This document shows, in pieces, positions 30,229-42,617 of a DNA stretch of 64,000 nt. The notes under the pieces are model-generated. The model worked only from the letters and a program-made list of their open reading frames with translations. It made no database searches and was not told where the DNA came from. Positions within the stretch are counted from its first letter, which is position 1; each line of letters opens with the position of its first letter. A program made the translations under genes and the position numbers. Source of the stretch: Echinarachnius parma. Taxonomy: Eukaryota; Echinodermata; Echinoidea; Clypeasteroida; Echinarachniidae. The stretch covers positions 1-64,000 of the forward strand of contig JBAMJV010003808.1 of NCBI GenBank assembly GCA_037951105.1, read 5' to 3'.

Positions 30229-32855
30229 AAGCAACGGGTTCATGTAACCAGTCTAGCAGTTGCAGGCTTAGCGTACCAGGTACCATAATCTGATGTAAGG
30301 ATTTATGCATGTATTTAGACTGTAGAACTTTCTATACACTTTGCCAATGGAATTTTGGATTAAGGCCAAGTCGTCAAATGTACATACTGTACAGGCCTGG
30401 CTCGCAGCGCCCATGCTGCCCTGGCTGTAAAGATTAAATAGGGAGTACATGGTAGCTGAATTCAAAGTTGCATTTGTATACAAACTTTATTCACTCCCTT
30501 GCTCCCAAATCTGACCCTAAATTCCAAATCCCGAAATCTCCTTTTGTGCATGGTTAGTAAAGCCTGAACAAGCTTGGGAGTGTAAATCTGCACGTGGGCT
30601 GGTAAAATTCTCGGTTTGGACTGAAAAGCTTAAATTGGTCTTACCACTCGTACCAGTGTGTACATGTGTACATCGCTTTTACCGGACTTGGTCTACTGAG
30701 CTTCTAAATAGGGAGAGAGAATGAGGGGGTACATGTAGGTAGGGACAGAGATGCATTTTTAAGAGGAGAGTGTGGGGGGGGGGGGGGGAGCCCTGAGGAG
30801 GAGGATAAAGGGAGAAAATGAAGAAGTGCAAAGAAAGAGATAGAGAGAATGGATGAGAGAATTAAAGAGGGAGAGTGAGAGGTACAAAATTAAAGAGAGC
30901 CTGGAGAGAGATACATGTACATGTAGTAAGAAAGATATGAATGAAGGGGGAAGGAGAGGGGGGGGGGGGGGGGTGGTGGAGATAGAGAGCAGATGAGTGA
31001 TGGAGTGATTGGGAAAGAGGTGGGGGGGGGGGGAGCCTTGGCATAGATGGAAACCGAGTCCCAGGGTCAGTCATTTAGCAGCTAGTGGAGGTGAGATATA
31101 CATGTATAGACGTGTTAGAGCAATTAATTAATAACTTCCGATATAGCTCCCCTGTGTGCATGTAGATTGTTGTGATCTTGTGGGGATATTGTACCCTGTG
31201 TTTGCATATTTACATACCTTTGTGTCTAGACTTACTATACGATACATTACAATACAGTACGATGATTACCAATGTACATTGTTTATTGACTTTTGACAGT
31301 GTTGTTTAATTGTTTTGTTAGGTTGTTGTCAACTGTTGGTTGTTGTAGGATACTTTATACTCTTCTAATGTAGTTGCAATATTAAACTCTGGACTCTTTA
31401 TCAACTGGTACCAAGCCCCTAAAATTTAATGTTGAATGTTGTATGTATTTGTATTTGATTGAATTTTGTTCAAACTTGAGAATGTAAACAGTGTGAACTA
31501 GAAGGTTCCAGTTTGGTTTAGATGATAGCTTTTAGAAAAAAAATATTTATCAGAATTGAAAATGGTGGAATTGGCCAAGGGCATGTAACCTGCTGTGAAT
31601 GTCAGGACCTACAGGTATGCAGAGAACAGCTCAATGGAGATGTCAAAGATGTTAAAGATGAGGATATTTATGTTCTCTAATAATTGTCAAGAATTTCTCA
31701 GGCATAGATTTCCTGCTGAGAATTTCTAAATGTGCCAAAAGCAAAGAGAGATGGCTCTATGATTCACTTTTTTATCAAATGACTACATTGTATGAATTGT
31801 GTATCAGGAATTTTTGGTAATATGATTTGTCCTTTTGAGGAAAAGTGATTAAGAAACCAGGTGGAATTTGGACTGCTTTAATGCCAAAATTTCAGAGATC
31901 AGAGATACCATGTATAGGAGGGTAGGACAAGGACGGCTATTGAATGATCAGATTTGTAATTGTTGGCAACATTTGTTAAAATAACAGGTGAAAATTGAAC
32001 TGATGGGTAGAACTTCCAATTATGTATGCCCAAAAAGCACACGGCATGCATTGGTAGGAGTAGGATAGGCCACCAATTTTTTCATTTATAGATTTTAAAT
32101 TATGTTCTTGTCCGACTGGGCAAATCCTTGGGGCCATTCAGTTCTGGTCCTGCAGGTGACAGATATTTAAACATTCTCGCCTATAATTATCAAGACAGAC
32201 AAATATTTCTATATTAGTATGAATTTGGATGTAATATTTAATCAGAATTGACTGGCTAAAGAATTGAAGAAGATAGAATTATGATGGGTAGCTGTTCAAA
32301 CCAGTTTGTCTCAAGCACAGATGTCATGCTGTGAATTTCCAAATATGCCCAAAGACTGGGGCAGAGCTAAGTTATATCTACTAGAGTTACAAGGAGACAA
32401 GGACATGTGTTTAGGAATAATTTGATTTGTCATTTTTCTGAGGAAAATTGCGGGACATTTCCGACCAATCTCTGTCTGTTTCGGTTTAACAGCGCTTCCA
32501 AAATTTGGCCTGCACTTGTGCAGCATCTGCCTCTATTGATCCCTATTAGATTTGATTGAGAGTGATGTACTGTGCAATAAATTTTTAGTATTGATATTTT
32601 GTACATGTTCTTACTTCAGGTACACTCTTTGTACGATATTGTATATGATAGAACCAGAAAAGTAGAGATTGATGCACTTGACAACTATTGAGCATTTTTA
32701 TCTTTTTTTCTTTTTTATGTAGGCAGGTTATTGCAAATATTCAGTGGATAGAAATGTGTTTGTCACATGATTTGTTTTGTATTCATCTTTCCAATGCCCA
32801 TGTACTATTTGAAAGGAATGCTCCCCAGGGAGTGGAGATGGTGCACCCCATGTGT
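30229..32855. other. Intergenic or intronic DNA with G-runs and purine-rich tract
   Basis: Contains G-runs near 30774-30788, 30958-30972 and 31022-31031 inside a GA-rich stretch (30700-31030). Two very diverged related blocks lie at 31640-31850 and 32300-32460 (shared AATTTC-AAAT-TGCCAAA and AATATGATTTGTC-TTTT-GAGGAAAA). No gene recognised. Confidence 0.45.
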
Positions 32856-32863
32856 GTGGGCAG

Positions 32864-33209
32864 TAGGGCTGTCGATTTTGGGAGTTTTTCCCTCCCGGGA
32901 CTCGCGATAATTTTTCGGGCGAGTCCCGGGTACCCGAAATTTACCCATTTGTTGATTTCTCGAGTGGGAAGATAACTCTGGAGTTCAAAGAGGGAAAAAT
33001 GAATGAAAAGAAAATGATAGTGGGCAGATAACTCGGGGAGTTCAAAGAGGGAAAGAGGAATGAAAAGAAAATGACAGTGGGCAGATAACTCGGGCGTTCA
33101 AAAAGGGGACTTTTTGCTTTTTTTCCGGGAAATCGAGTATCGATTTTTGCGCCCGGGACTCGACATTTTTCGGCGGGACCCGGGTACCCGTGACTCGTCA
33201 ACAGCCTTA
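32864..33209. mobile_element. Non-autonomous hAT-like element with exact 8 bp target duplication
   Basis: GTGGGCAG occurs immediately before (32856-32863) and after (33210-33217). Ends TAGGGCTGTCGA and TCAACAGCCTTA are imperfect inverted repeats. The interior has CCCGGGTACCCG palindromes near both ends and two direct copies of a ~57 bp unit (TTCAAAGAGGGAAA-A..GAATGAAAAGAAAATGA-AGTGGGCAGATAACTCGG). 8 bp duplication with TAGGG ends fits hAT. Confidence 0.85.
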
Positions 33210-33217
33210 GTGGGCAG

Positions 33218-34942
33218 GCAGTGTATTCTCTTGTATCATACTACTTGTAATAGTGTATAACTGCTTCTAGAGATGATGTATGTTATATGACGCTCTGTGC
33301 TTGTTATTATTATTAATAAAAGAGAATCTTGACTAAGAATGCATTTTTCAAATAGACTTCTCTTGCCCGAAATCTCCATTTTTAAATGTGTTTCATCTAC
33401 TTTCCCTTGATACAAGATTAGCCTGAAACCCATTTATAAACTCTGATTGAGGGTTAGACAAGGATACATCATATTATATATCTTGCCGCGGCTGCCGCCG
33501 CCGGAGGACATGTAATGTATCTAGAAAGTACAGATGAATTCCATTTATATAACAACTTTTTGTTTCTCCCCAGGATTGGTCCTCTAATCATCATTTTCTT
33601 GAAGAACCCTCCCCCCACCATTTGTATCCCCCTGGCATGAAAATAAAGCAATAAACACACTATATTTATTAGAGAGACTTTCCTTCCTCGCTGGATAAAT
33701 CCAGAATAGTGTGCCCTATCCTTGACTACTGTGCTATTAGAGATGGAATGACTTCCGTTTTGCACGCCCCTAATTTCCGGTGGGATGTCGATGCTCTGGG
33801 GAAGAAAAAAAAAGACACAAAAAAGAATGGATGGGTTTTTCAGACTTCTGTGATTATCAGTCTGGATGAAAACAAAATGTATGATACAATGATGTACGAT
33901 GTGTATAGCACTGTATCATGAATGGGAGATGCCATGTTTGATGTTGATACCTGTATCTATTTTTTTTAAAGTCATGCTCATCTTTTTTGGAGACCTATAA
34001 TTAGGAATAATCCCAAAAGCTTGTTTGTCGGATTAAAATCAGTAACTCCACTACTAATGAGATCTAATCCACATGTAATGATGTAAAATTATGGCTTCTT
34101 TCATGTTTTAAATGTGTGAGCATTTAGATTTGTGCAGAAAATTCATGCACTTGTACGTGTTACAATTGTGTACTTCATACTTTGTATAGTGGAGTAGGAA
34201 TTAGAAACATTCTGTTCAAACATTTTGAATGCATGCATTTAAAATCATAATTACATTAATTGTAATTCAATTACAGATCTGTAATTTCCTGTAGCTTTTA
34301 ATGTGATTATATCAGTTAGTTTTAATTAGACAGATGATGCCAGTGTGCTTGCTGTTAACTATGTAATTGTATTAACCTGTTCAGAACTGCTCCTGAATCA
34401 GGGAATAATTTTGCTCCTCAAATTTGATTAGCAATTTCAGCAGATGGATAAATATTTCAAATGAAATTCTGTACACTTCTATGGAAGAAAACTGCTACAC
34501 AAAAGATATTTTGTATAGCAGTCATGCAAAAATGCATCTGAGCAAATTGCGATGCGATACCAGGAAAATTATTCCCTGTGAATAAAAATAAGGCAGTGGT
34601 CTATTGAGAATGTACTGTACATGTTTGTTGATTCAAATGGTTTTGATCAGGTTAAACTATATATGCAAAACTAATTAGCTTTGTAGTCTGTTTGCCTTAA
34701 CTCCAAGACTTTATAACACAGCTAAGGTCTTACTGCTGCTCAACTGATGAACGGATCAGTTGTACATGTATGATGTATTGTATTGGTGTATTTGCGCCGT
34801 ACATGTGTACGTGTGGGAGAATCTTCTTTTTAGAAAATTTAGTCAAATCCTCGCAAATTGGCTGCACCTGTAGGTAGCTTTGTGTATTGATGGGTTTCAG
34901 CCTTGTCAAGTTACAATGTCACCTGCCTGTGTTTCTTACACT
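33218..34942. other. Intergenic or intronic DNA
   Basis: A short GC-rich run (GCCGCGGCTGCCGCCGCCGG near 33485-33505) stands out in otherwise AT-rich DNA. No exon or repeat was confirmed. Confidence 0.4.
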
Positions 34943-35670
34943 TTAAAGCCGTGGTCACAACCCGCCGTACTTGCAAGTGCGTGCTGTCTACTTGCAAAAA
35001 CGTGGGCAAAATTTGGGTATCCGTACGTGGTGAGTACCGCCTCAGTACGGATTTGGGAGCACGCAGACACTCCGTAGCACTTTTAGTGCACGAGGAACTT
35101 TCGCTGCGTTCGGCCTGCGGTCGGGCTACCGATTCACCCCCAGTACGGGTGACGCGCGTGCCCTCTACAGCCAATGAGCGCACGTGATAAGTGCGTGGTC
35201 CGTGCTTACTCGGCACTTCCCCAGTTCAACTGTCCAATGAGCACGCAGAACTCACGTGGACCGTACCGAGTAAGCACGTGCTCCGCACTTACAACGCACG
35301 TTGTGCGCACTGATTTCTGCAGTATAATATGAGCAGAAAAGGTTGTTCGCACTTGCACGCACTTACAACGTACGTGAGCAGCACGTGTAAGTACGGCCTC
35401 CGTACGATAACGTGGCAATCGCACGGAGATCGTACGTTGTAAGCACGTTGTAAGCACGTACAACTCACTTACCCCGTGCGCAACGTACGATGCACGCAAC
35501 CGCTCATGGCCAGGCGTGGCGTGCGGGCCACGTACTTACACCGTGAGTTGACGTACTCCCTCCCTGCTCTTCACTCCCTCCCCACGTTTTCAGAAAAACG
35601 TGGCGGCCGTGGCCTCCCCAAAAAACGTACGGACTAAAAACACGCACGGTGGGTTATGACCAGGGCTTAA
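34943..35670. mobile_element. CG-rich MITE built of ACGT/GTAC words
   Basis: Left AAAGCCGTGGTCACAACCCG faces right GGGTTATGACCAGGGCTTAA, about 20 bp of imperfect inverted repeat, TTAA-like at both ends. About 728 bp, markedly richer in C and G than its surroundings and full of GTACGT, ACGTAC and CACGTG-type words in both orientations. The high GC gives several open frames on both strands that have no domain. Confidence 0.7.
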
Positions 35671-36031
35671 CCCATTCAGTATAACCCTATTCTGATATGA
35701 GAGAGGAAACGAAGTGGTAGTGTTATTTTTTAACCTTTTTTTTGGTTGTAGTCCATAATGTTCAAATTAAAATTTTGCCTCAAATTTGAACTTGACATTT
35801 GTGTTTGAAATTTGATATCATTCTGAACTTGAGCTTTGCCCTTCCGTTCTGTAGCTGATTATCTTACCATTGACCTTCTTTATTTCTTCTCGTCTCCTGA
35901 AGTCCCTGATAGGCGTTCCTGCATGTTGTAGATGCACATGAAGTAAGGTCATGTTTCTTGGTCAATCTTTCTACCATGTGTATTACAGATGGGCCAGTCA
36001 TCCCTAGTACTGTACTGGGTTGGATAGTCTT
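35671..36031. other. Intergenic or intronic DNA
   Basis: Nothing recognised between two MITEs. Confidence 0.4.
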
Positions 36032-36035
36032 TTAA

Positions 36036-36408
36036 AGGGATCTAGTAACTTTGTTGACATGTGCAAAAAGTGATGAATGGTTGATGCAATGTATATTTAT
36101 CTCATATGTCCACAGGGTATTGTGTGAAGATTTCAAGTCAAATGGACATTGCATGGCCAAGTTATGAGTGAAAATACAAAGTGATATTCACTAACTCACT
36201 GCACTCCCTTTGTACACGGAAGAAAAACTCCCCCAGAGTTGTTCAAATCTGAATACTTCGATCGTACATATCTTTGTAACGAAAGGGAAATTTGAAAAAA
36301 CGAAACCGGTCCCATAATTTAATTGTTAATATGAATACAACAAGGTATGAGGGAACCGCTAGAATTAAAATTGTATTTCGAGGATTTGGACAATGTTACT
36401 AAGTCCCT
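36036..36408. mobile_element. TTAA-type MITE family B, complete copy
   Basis: TTAA on both sides (36032-36035, 36409-36412). Ends AGGGATCTAGTAACTTTGTT and AACAATG-type complement GACAATGTTACTAAGTCCCT. 373 bp, non-coding. It is the reference copy for the split one at 13301-16868. Confidence 0.8.
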
Positions 36409-36412
36409 TTAA

Positions 36413-37960
36413 ACATACATGTGCATGTACTATGTCTGATTGTTAGTTAAAGGTAATATCGAGTATTGGTTATCCTCAAAAATTCTTGACTCATATTTCT
36501 TTTTTGTGTGTGAAAAATGCCTGAAGTCAAATTATCAAAATGAAGGAGAAAACCTATTAGTAAATAGTGATAGGATAACAACAGCAAGCCTGCTACAATT
36601 CCTAATTTCAAAATTTATGATTTTGTTTGATAAGAGTCACTTATTCCCTTTAATTCATTGAAGACTAAAAGTCATTTTGGTGTTGCACATAATCTCCATA
36701 GACCCAATACAAGGCTGAGTATTTCAAAACCAGTCCTCAATCTGAAAGAGTTAATGCTCATGAAGCAAACTTGTACATTTAATGTACAGTACATATGACT
36801 ACAAGTACAATGTAGGTATCATATTTTGCCATCCTAGATCCAGTCAAGTTTATTTAGATGTTGAGAAAGGGCCTACAGAGGGTTGAGGTCCCCAGGATCC
36901 CTGGCAATGTCAGAAAGTTAAGGTCAACCCAAAAGGTTGCTCCCTGTCAGTTTGCACTGGCAGTCGTGACATACATGTATTTGGGATATATGCAGAATAT
37001 AAGGACTTGGTATGTGTATTACATGTTGTAATTTATATTGTAGAGGCATGATAATTTGAATCATTTGCCAAATGAACCAAATAAGATAAAGGTTTTATTT
37101 CAAGCAAATTGTTAAAAATTAGTAATTATAGTGGCCTGATCGAGCCACTAACATTTCTGTTTCAACTACAAGAGCAAATGTTACTCTGAATGCGCCAAGC
37201 ACAAGTTTCGTATTTGGCTGATTTTTTTATAGGTTTTGGGGCCAGTAAAATTCTTGTTTAGGCCAGTAAAATTAGAAAAATAAAGAAAATTAAAGAGTGT
37301 GAATCCCTGCCTTTAATGTTTACCATACATATGATACACATGACATTTATAGGAATAAATGAGTTCAACAACATATTGTAGTCTGTAGGCCAGTACAGAC
37401 AATTGCAAAAACAAATTGGTAATTTATGTCCATGTCCACAGCTTGATGAACTCATGCATTATTTAATAGCAGAACAGAGTTAGTGGAGTAAATGCACTTC
37501 AAACAATGAAATCAAAAGGCAGGTTAATTGTGTACATTGGATATTTTTAGCAAGAATGAATTCTTAATTATTTATAAATGTCACAAGCGTGCTGAGTGAC
37601 GTCCATAAATGTCTTTTGTCAGTGATGTGCATGACTCTTTCTCGCTGATTGACAGTTGCCGTAATAGCTCAGGACGTGTAGTTGAACAATAGATGTAAAC
37701 TTGGAATGAAACAAAGAATAAGAGTCAGCCTATTTTTCATTACATGTACATTTTAACTAGATTTTGATTTTTTGATGAACAGTTAGGAAAATTGAAAGTA
37801 ATTGAAAGTAAAGTAAAATACAAAGCTGGCCGCAATTAAACTATATTAATGTCAATCAACTTCATTAAAAATGATCCCAATTTCTTCTTATAATCCATTC
37901 CTTTTGAGATTCAGAAATCCTCGTAGACTTTGATACATAGCCCACTAAGTTCCCTTAACG
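36413..37960. other. Intergenic or intronic DNA
   Basis: Holds a diverged GGCCAGTAAAATT pair (37245-37275) related to the repeat at 9.7-10.4 kb and a single relic of the 64 bp unit (37905-37960) directly before the next MITE. No gene recognised. Confidence 0.4.
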
Positions 37961-37964
37961 TTAA

Positions 37965-38352
37965 AGGGATCTAGTAACTTTGTTGACAAGTGCAAAACGT
38001 GATGAGTGATTAATAAAATGTGTATTGGAATGATCTGATATTATGTCCACAAATTAATGTGTGAAAATTTCACATTGATTGGATGTTTTTTGGATGAGAT
38101 ATGAGCAAATATGCATTTGAAGTGATATTCACTAACTCATTGTACTTACTTTGTACACGGCATGAAATTATCCCGTAGACAATTTCATATCTGAACACTT
38201 CAATAGTAAATATCTTTTGAACAAAATGGAAATTTGAAAAAACGGAAACCTGTTCCGTGTTTTTATTGTTAATATGAATATGATAAGGTATGAGAGAACC
38301 ACTAAAGTTACAAGTAAGTTTTGAGGATTTGGACAATGTTACTATTGTCCCT
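37965..38352. mobile_element. TTAA-type MITE family B, copy 3
   Basis: Left TTAA (37961-37964) then AGGGATCTAGTAACTTTGTTGAC. Right end GGACAATGTTACTATTGTCCCT is followed by TTAC, a mutated TTAA. Interior collinear with 36036-36408. Confidence 0.75.
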
Positions 38353-38920
38353 TACAGAAGATTATTTGAAGAAGCTAATCCAAATGGTACTTGTGCTGTA
38401 GTATGGGTTCGATATTTCAATGAAGTTGAGACATTGGGAGGGGGGGGGGGGGGGCAGACAGACAGACAATACATTTGTAGTTCATAGTTCTGTAGACAGA
38501 CTTTATTAAAAGACAAGAAAGGACTTCATTAAGGACTTCATAAGAAAGGACTTCATTAAAAGACATTGACAAATCATCAACTTGTCAATCAAACCAATAC
38601 CATGTACATAATCACCCCAATCCCCCTTTTCATAACTTTCTACAAAACCCATTCCCTTTGAGATTTAGAAATCCCCATCTAGACATTGTGCACAGCCCAC
38701 CAGATTCCAGTAGGCAAGTGGATTAAGAGGATTAATAGAAGAAGTTAATCCTTTAAGTACTTGTTCTGTAGTATGGATTGAATTGCCTACTGGAGGGGAT
38801 TCATCAGACAACAGATGCTGCTCTGACCTGGCTGAGAAACCTAGACTTGAATTTATGTGCATATATGTCATACGAAACAAACAATGAAGTTGGAACATTG
38901 GAATAGTGAGGGGCAGAGCC
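38353..38920. other. Intergenic or intronic DNA
   Basis: G-run at about 38440-38453 followed by CAGACAGACAGACA, and a single relic of the 64 bp unit (38645-38710). No gene recognised. Confidence 0.4.
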
Positions 38921-38923
38921 ATA

Positions 38924-39116
38924 CAGTCAAACCTGTCTTAGTGGCCACCTGACACCTGTCTATAGCAGCCAACCTGCCTATAGTGGCCATTAAAAGTAAT
39001 CCCCTGCAGGAAAAAACAAGTGTTATGGAGCCTGTCTATAGTGGTCACCTGTCTAGTGTCTACAGTGGCCACTATTCTCAACTCCCTTCAGTGGTCACTA
39101 TACACAGGTTTGACTG
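38924..39116. mobile_element. TA-target MITE (CAGTCAAACCTGT ends)
   Basis: TA at both borders (38922-38923, 39117-39118). Left CAGTCAAACCTGTCTTAGTGG faces right CACTATACACAGGTTTGACTG. Inside, the word CTATAGTGGCCA repeats. 193 bp, mariner-like by its TA target. Confidence 0.75.
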
Positions 39117-39355
39117 TATATCTACCTACATGTATAGCTCTCTGGTGAGGGGGACAGACAGACCACAGACAGACAACAGTTGGTCAGACTGATATTTGTG
39201 CGCTACCGATGAAGCGTGTAATAATCAATATCCCAACACTGTCATATTAGCCTACTTCTGTCTACTCCTTCAATGCTGTAATCGGGATGCATATAGTGTA
39301 ACCGTGTGAATGAAGGTTAAAACTAGTATTACTGCAAGGCAAATTAACCCATTAA

Positions 39356-39915
39356 AGGGGTAGTCCGGGCCTGATAAAACCATTCGTTATTTGAATAAGC
39401 AGAATAAGAGGCATAATTGGTGAAAATTTGATCAAAATCGGACAAGAAATACGGGAGTTATACCGATTTGAACATCATGTAGTAATGAGCGATCGTTTCA
39501 AAATTGCCGCCATATGCAACATCATTGACGAGCAACTCGCCATGCCTTTAGTACATGAAAATACACTTATTTCTCATTTTCGTTGCTTAAAATTAATTTT
39601 TCTCTGCTTGTTTTCACGAATTCATAGAATAATATTGATGGGCCAACCTCTTTGGAATTTGTAAGCTCATAAATTTGCTTTGTTATTAAGAAAATTTAAT
39701 TTTATTTAAATTTCCATGTAGAAGTCAAAATGGCTGCAGCTCGCAAGTGACGTCACGATCGATAGCAATTGCGAACGATACTAAAAATCGGAGCAAAGTT
39801 CATCCTGTCATAACTTTTTTATTGCTCCACCGTTTTGACTCAGATTTTCGATCATGATTCTTCATATTCACTTCATTTGATAGCAAACATCACATTTCTG
39901 GGGTGGAATTCCCCT
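39356..39915. mobile_element. TTAA-type MITE family C
   Basis: TTAA at 39352-39355 and 39916-39919. Ends AGGGGTAGTCC and GGAATTCCCCT. 560 bp; the ORFs inside have no domain. Confidence 0.7.
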
Positions 39916-39919
39916 TTAA

Positions 39920-40677
39920 GGACTGGTTCCGAAAAACACTTGGGCTGTGGTCAATGGATTACTACATGTATAATCATGGATTGTACTCCTAGGACAATCC
40001 ATGATATAACTTGCTTATAGTTCATAATACAAACTTGTGAATCTTTAGCTCTTAATTAGCACAGCCCCACACAAAATTAGCTCTGGGCTACCAACATCTA
40101 TTAAATGTCACATTTTACTTGCCTGACTTGGCAATGAACATGTTCTGAATTTGTTATGGTTTTCTTTGTCTTGGGCCACCAAGCAGAATTTGAAAAATCT
40201 CCTATTTATTTGTGTAAAAGTCAAAGACTTTTGAATGTTTCCCATACTTTTTATAAAGGTGTTGCTTTTAGTTTTACATTTGTACTATCAAACAAGATTC
40301 AACACCAATCTTGTGTGTACTTCAATACATTGGGACTTCCATTTAAGGTTCTACTTCTACCACAACTATATGATGCATGAATTTGTCACAAGAATATCCT
40401 GAACTCAACTTGGCTGTAATTATCAGTCCCAATATCTGGGCTTGAATTGTGAAGGTGTAGCCTACTGTGAAGAATGGGACATAGTTTAGACTGAGAAATT
40501 TCTGGTTCATGGACAGGTTGGGTAAACAAAGATTTATTTGACATTTTAGATTTCTTGATCTAATTAATGTAGATAGATCTACATTAGACCAATACATGGA
40601 TGAAGGGCTGTCTTTTGGGGCAGATGATAGTCGAAAAAAGGCATTTTCCTCAAATTGTAATGAATTTAAAATGAAAT
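39920..40677. other. Intergenic or intronic DNA
   Basis: A stretch at 40490-40560 (TTTCTGGTTCATGGACAGGTTG..AAAGATTTATTTGACATTT) resembles parts of the duplicated blocks downstream. Nothing else recognised. Confidence 0.4.
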
Positions 40678-41230
40678 TTAATTACCATAGCCTTCTAAAG
40701 GTACTTGTCTTGTAAATCAATTATTAACACACTAAAAGCAGGATTGTCAAAATGTTAACCTTCATTTAACAGATATGCGTTGTCTTGTAGCAACATACAG
40801 GTACTTGTACATGTTGTATGTACCGACAAATATAATAAAACATTGATTAGAATACAAGTTTTTCCCCCTTTTTTAATCAAATGGAACATTATTTACTCTC
40901 CATGGGAACTTTCTGGTTTAGGGACAGGTTGTGTAGATAAAGATGTATTTGTCATTTGATTTGCATGTTTGATTAATAAGATACTGTGAAGGTTTGCTTT
41001 AGAATGGTGATGCGTTTTCCAATTATATATTTTTTTTCTGGAAACATATTTTTGTGAACTTGTTGATGGAATGGAATACTAAAGATGTTACCTTTCATTT
41101 ATAAGAATATTATTTTTGGGTGGTGGTACCCTTTAAGGGGAAACTTTCCCATCCCGGACTTCAACGTTTATGCAAGGAATTGGAAGGTTTATGGACCTAC
41201 AATGTATACATGCAGGTACCATCAGCGTCA
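40678..41230 (+). repeat. Segmental duplication block, copy 1
   Basis: ATAGCCTTCTAAAGGTACTTGTCTTGTAAATC to TGACATTTGATTTGCATG recurs at about 43253-43560, and AAACTTTCCCATCCCGGAC-TCAACGTTTATGCA (from 41143) recurs from 42217. The two blocks flank the candidate exon at 41760-41820. Confidence 0.75.
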
Positions 41231-41759
41231 TATTGCAAAACAAACTGTAGCAATATGACCTGACCACACTTTCGACGAATCAGCTGACAAGTATTTAGAC
41301 TTTCTGCAACAATTTGATCAGTGAATATCTATTTGTGCAACTGGTCTATGTTACTTTCTGATCTCGGGCGGTTCATGTTGAGGGTATAGGGTGGTGTTGT
41401 TCAGCTGATGATGCTGAGCTGAGCTGACTCGAGCGAGATCAACTCACATTAGCGCACTGACATCTCTTTTACAGGACTGAATCGGAGTGGTTTCTGCCGC
41501 ATTGGACTGACTTGTTCGATACAATAATATCATATTATTGCAGTTATAATACAAACATCATTGTAAGGACTAATGAAGAGCTGACAACATAATCATATAT
41601 ATGTTCTCAAGTTGATAATACTACTATTCCTGTTTGTATCCGCTGCTTCCGGTGCATGGTGGGAAAAACATCAAAACTGTACCATTTTCTTCCAAGAGAG
41701 TACCATAAATTAAACATCGTTGGTCAAGTTATCGTATCAAGTTAGAGGGAGACATCATA
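41231..41759 (+). promoter_or_regulatory. Possible promoter and 5' UTR of the 41760 exon
   Basis: Less AT-rich than its surroundings around 41360-41500, with GCTGA-rich words (GATGATGCTGAGCTGAGCTGAC). It ends directly at an ATG with good context. No TATA box or transcription start was assigned; the role is inferred. Confidence 0.3.
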
Positions 41760-41820
41760 ATGGCGAGGATGGGGTGTGTGCGTGTCCTAGCCTGCTCCTT
41801 GGTACTGTTCACCTCAACAG
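41760..41820 (+). CDS. Candidate first coding exon with signal peptide (B)
   Basis: ATG with A at -3 and G at +4, 20 codons plus one base, then donor CAG|GTAAGT, phase 1. It encodes MARMGCVRV followed by a hydrophobic core LACSLVLFTST, a compact signal peptide. Same phase and role as the exon at 26213-26306, 15.5 kb upstream on the same strand, so the two could be alternative promoters of one gene or first exons of two genes. Downstream exons are not identified with confidence; 46621-46770 has a compatible acceptor but a stop after 33 codons in that frame. Confidence 0.5.
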
Positions 41821-42617
41821 GTAAGTACTAGTTATTGTAGTTGGCTGGAATGCTCCCCTGGGAGTGGAGAGGGTGCATGTTGAACTGCCTGGGTCCCATA
41901 TTCATAAAAGCCTGCTAGCTTAGTTTCTTGCTAAGTCCATTTTGGATGACGTTGTTTCTAACACACACTCTTTTAGATTTCTTTTTTTCTAAATCTTAAA
42001 AACAAGGGTACCGATTACGCAATAAAATTGTTGACTACATGTACATGTTTAGTGACCTTTTATGATACTTAGTAATCGTATGATCGAATTGGTTTCTTGA
42101 CAACACAACTATTCTATCGAAACTATTCTATATAATAATGACGGTAGTATACATCAACACAATAAACGACCGCTGCCCGTTGATTGGACAACTGATCAGC
42201 CAATTGCACCAAGAGGAAACTTTCCCATCCCGGACGTCAACGTTTATGCAGGTACATGTACCATCAGCACCATATTGCAAAACAAACTGTTATAAAAATA
42301 ATACAAATCGCTCTTAGGTTTTAAAAAATCATAACAAATCATACAAAAATCATAAAAATAATTTTTAAAAATCGTAAAAATCATAAGAAATTATATAAAA
42401 GAAATTGATTGTGTTTGGTACTTGATTGAATTCATGATTTCCCCAACCCTGGGCTTAGAGCTAATATAATTGCAATTGAGCTTGTTATGGTTTCAATTAC
42501 CAAAGCATTTTCGTAAAGAAATCATAAAAATCACAAACCCTGGTACAAAATACAATAATAAATACAAAGTAATACGTGCGGTTTACGGGTACACCATGTG
42601 AGATGGGTGGATTGGTA

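Noticed and set aside
34880..35499. Several ORFs on both strands with apparently balanced composition
   Set aside because: They lie inside the CG-rich inverted-repeat element, where stop codons are rare because of base composition.
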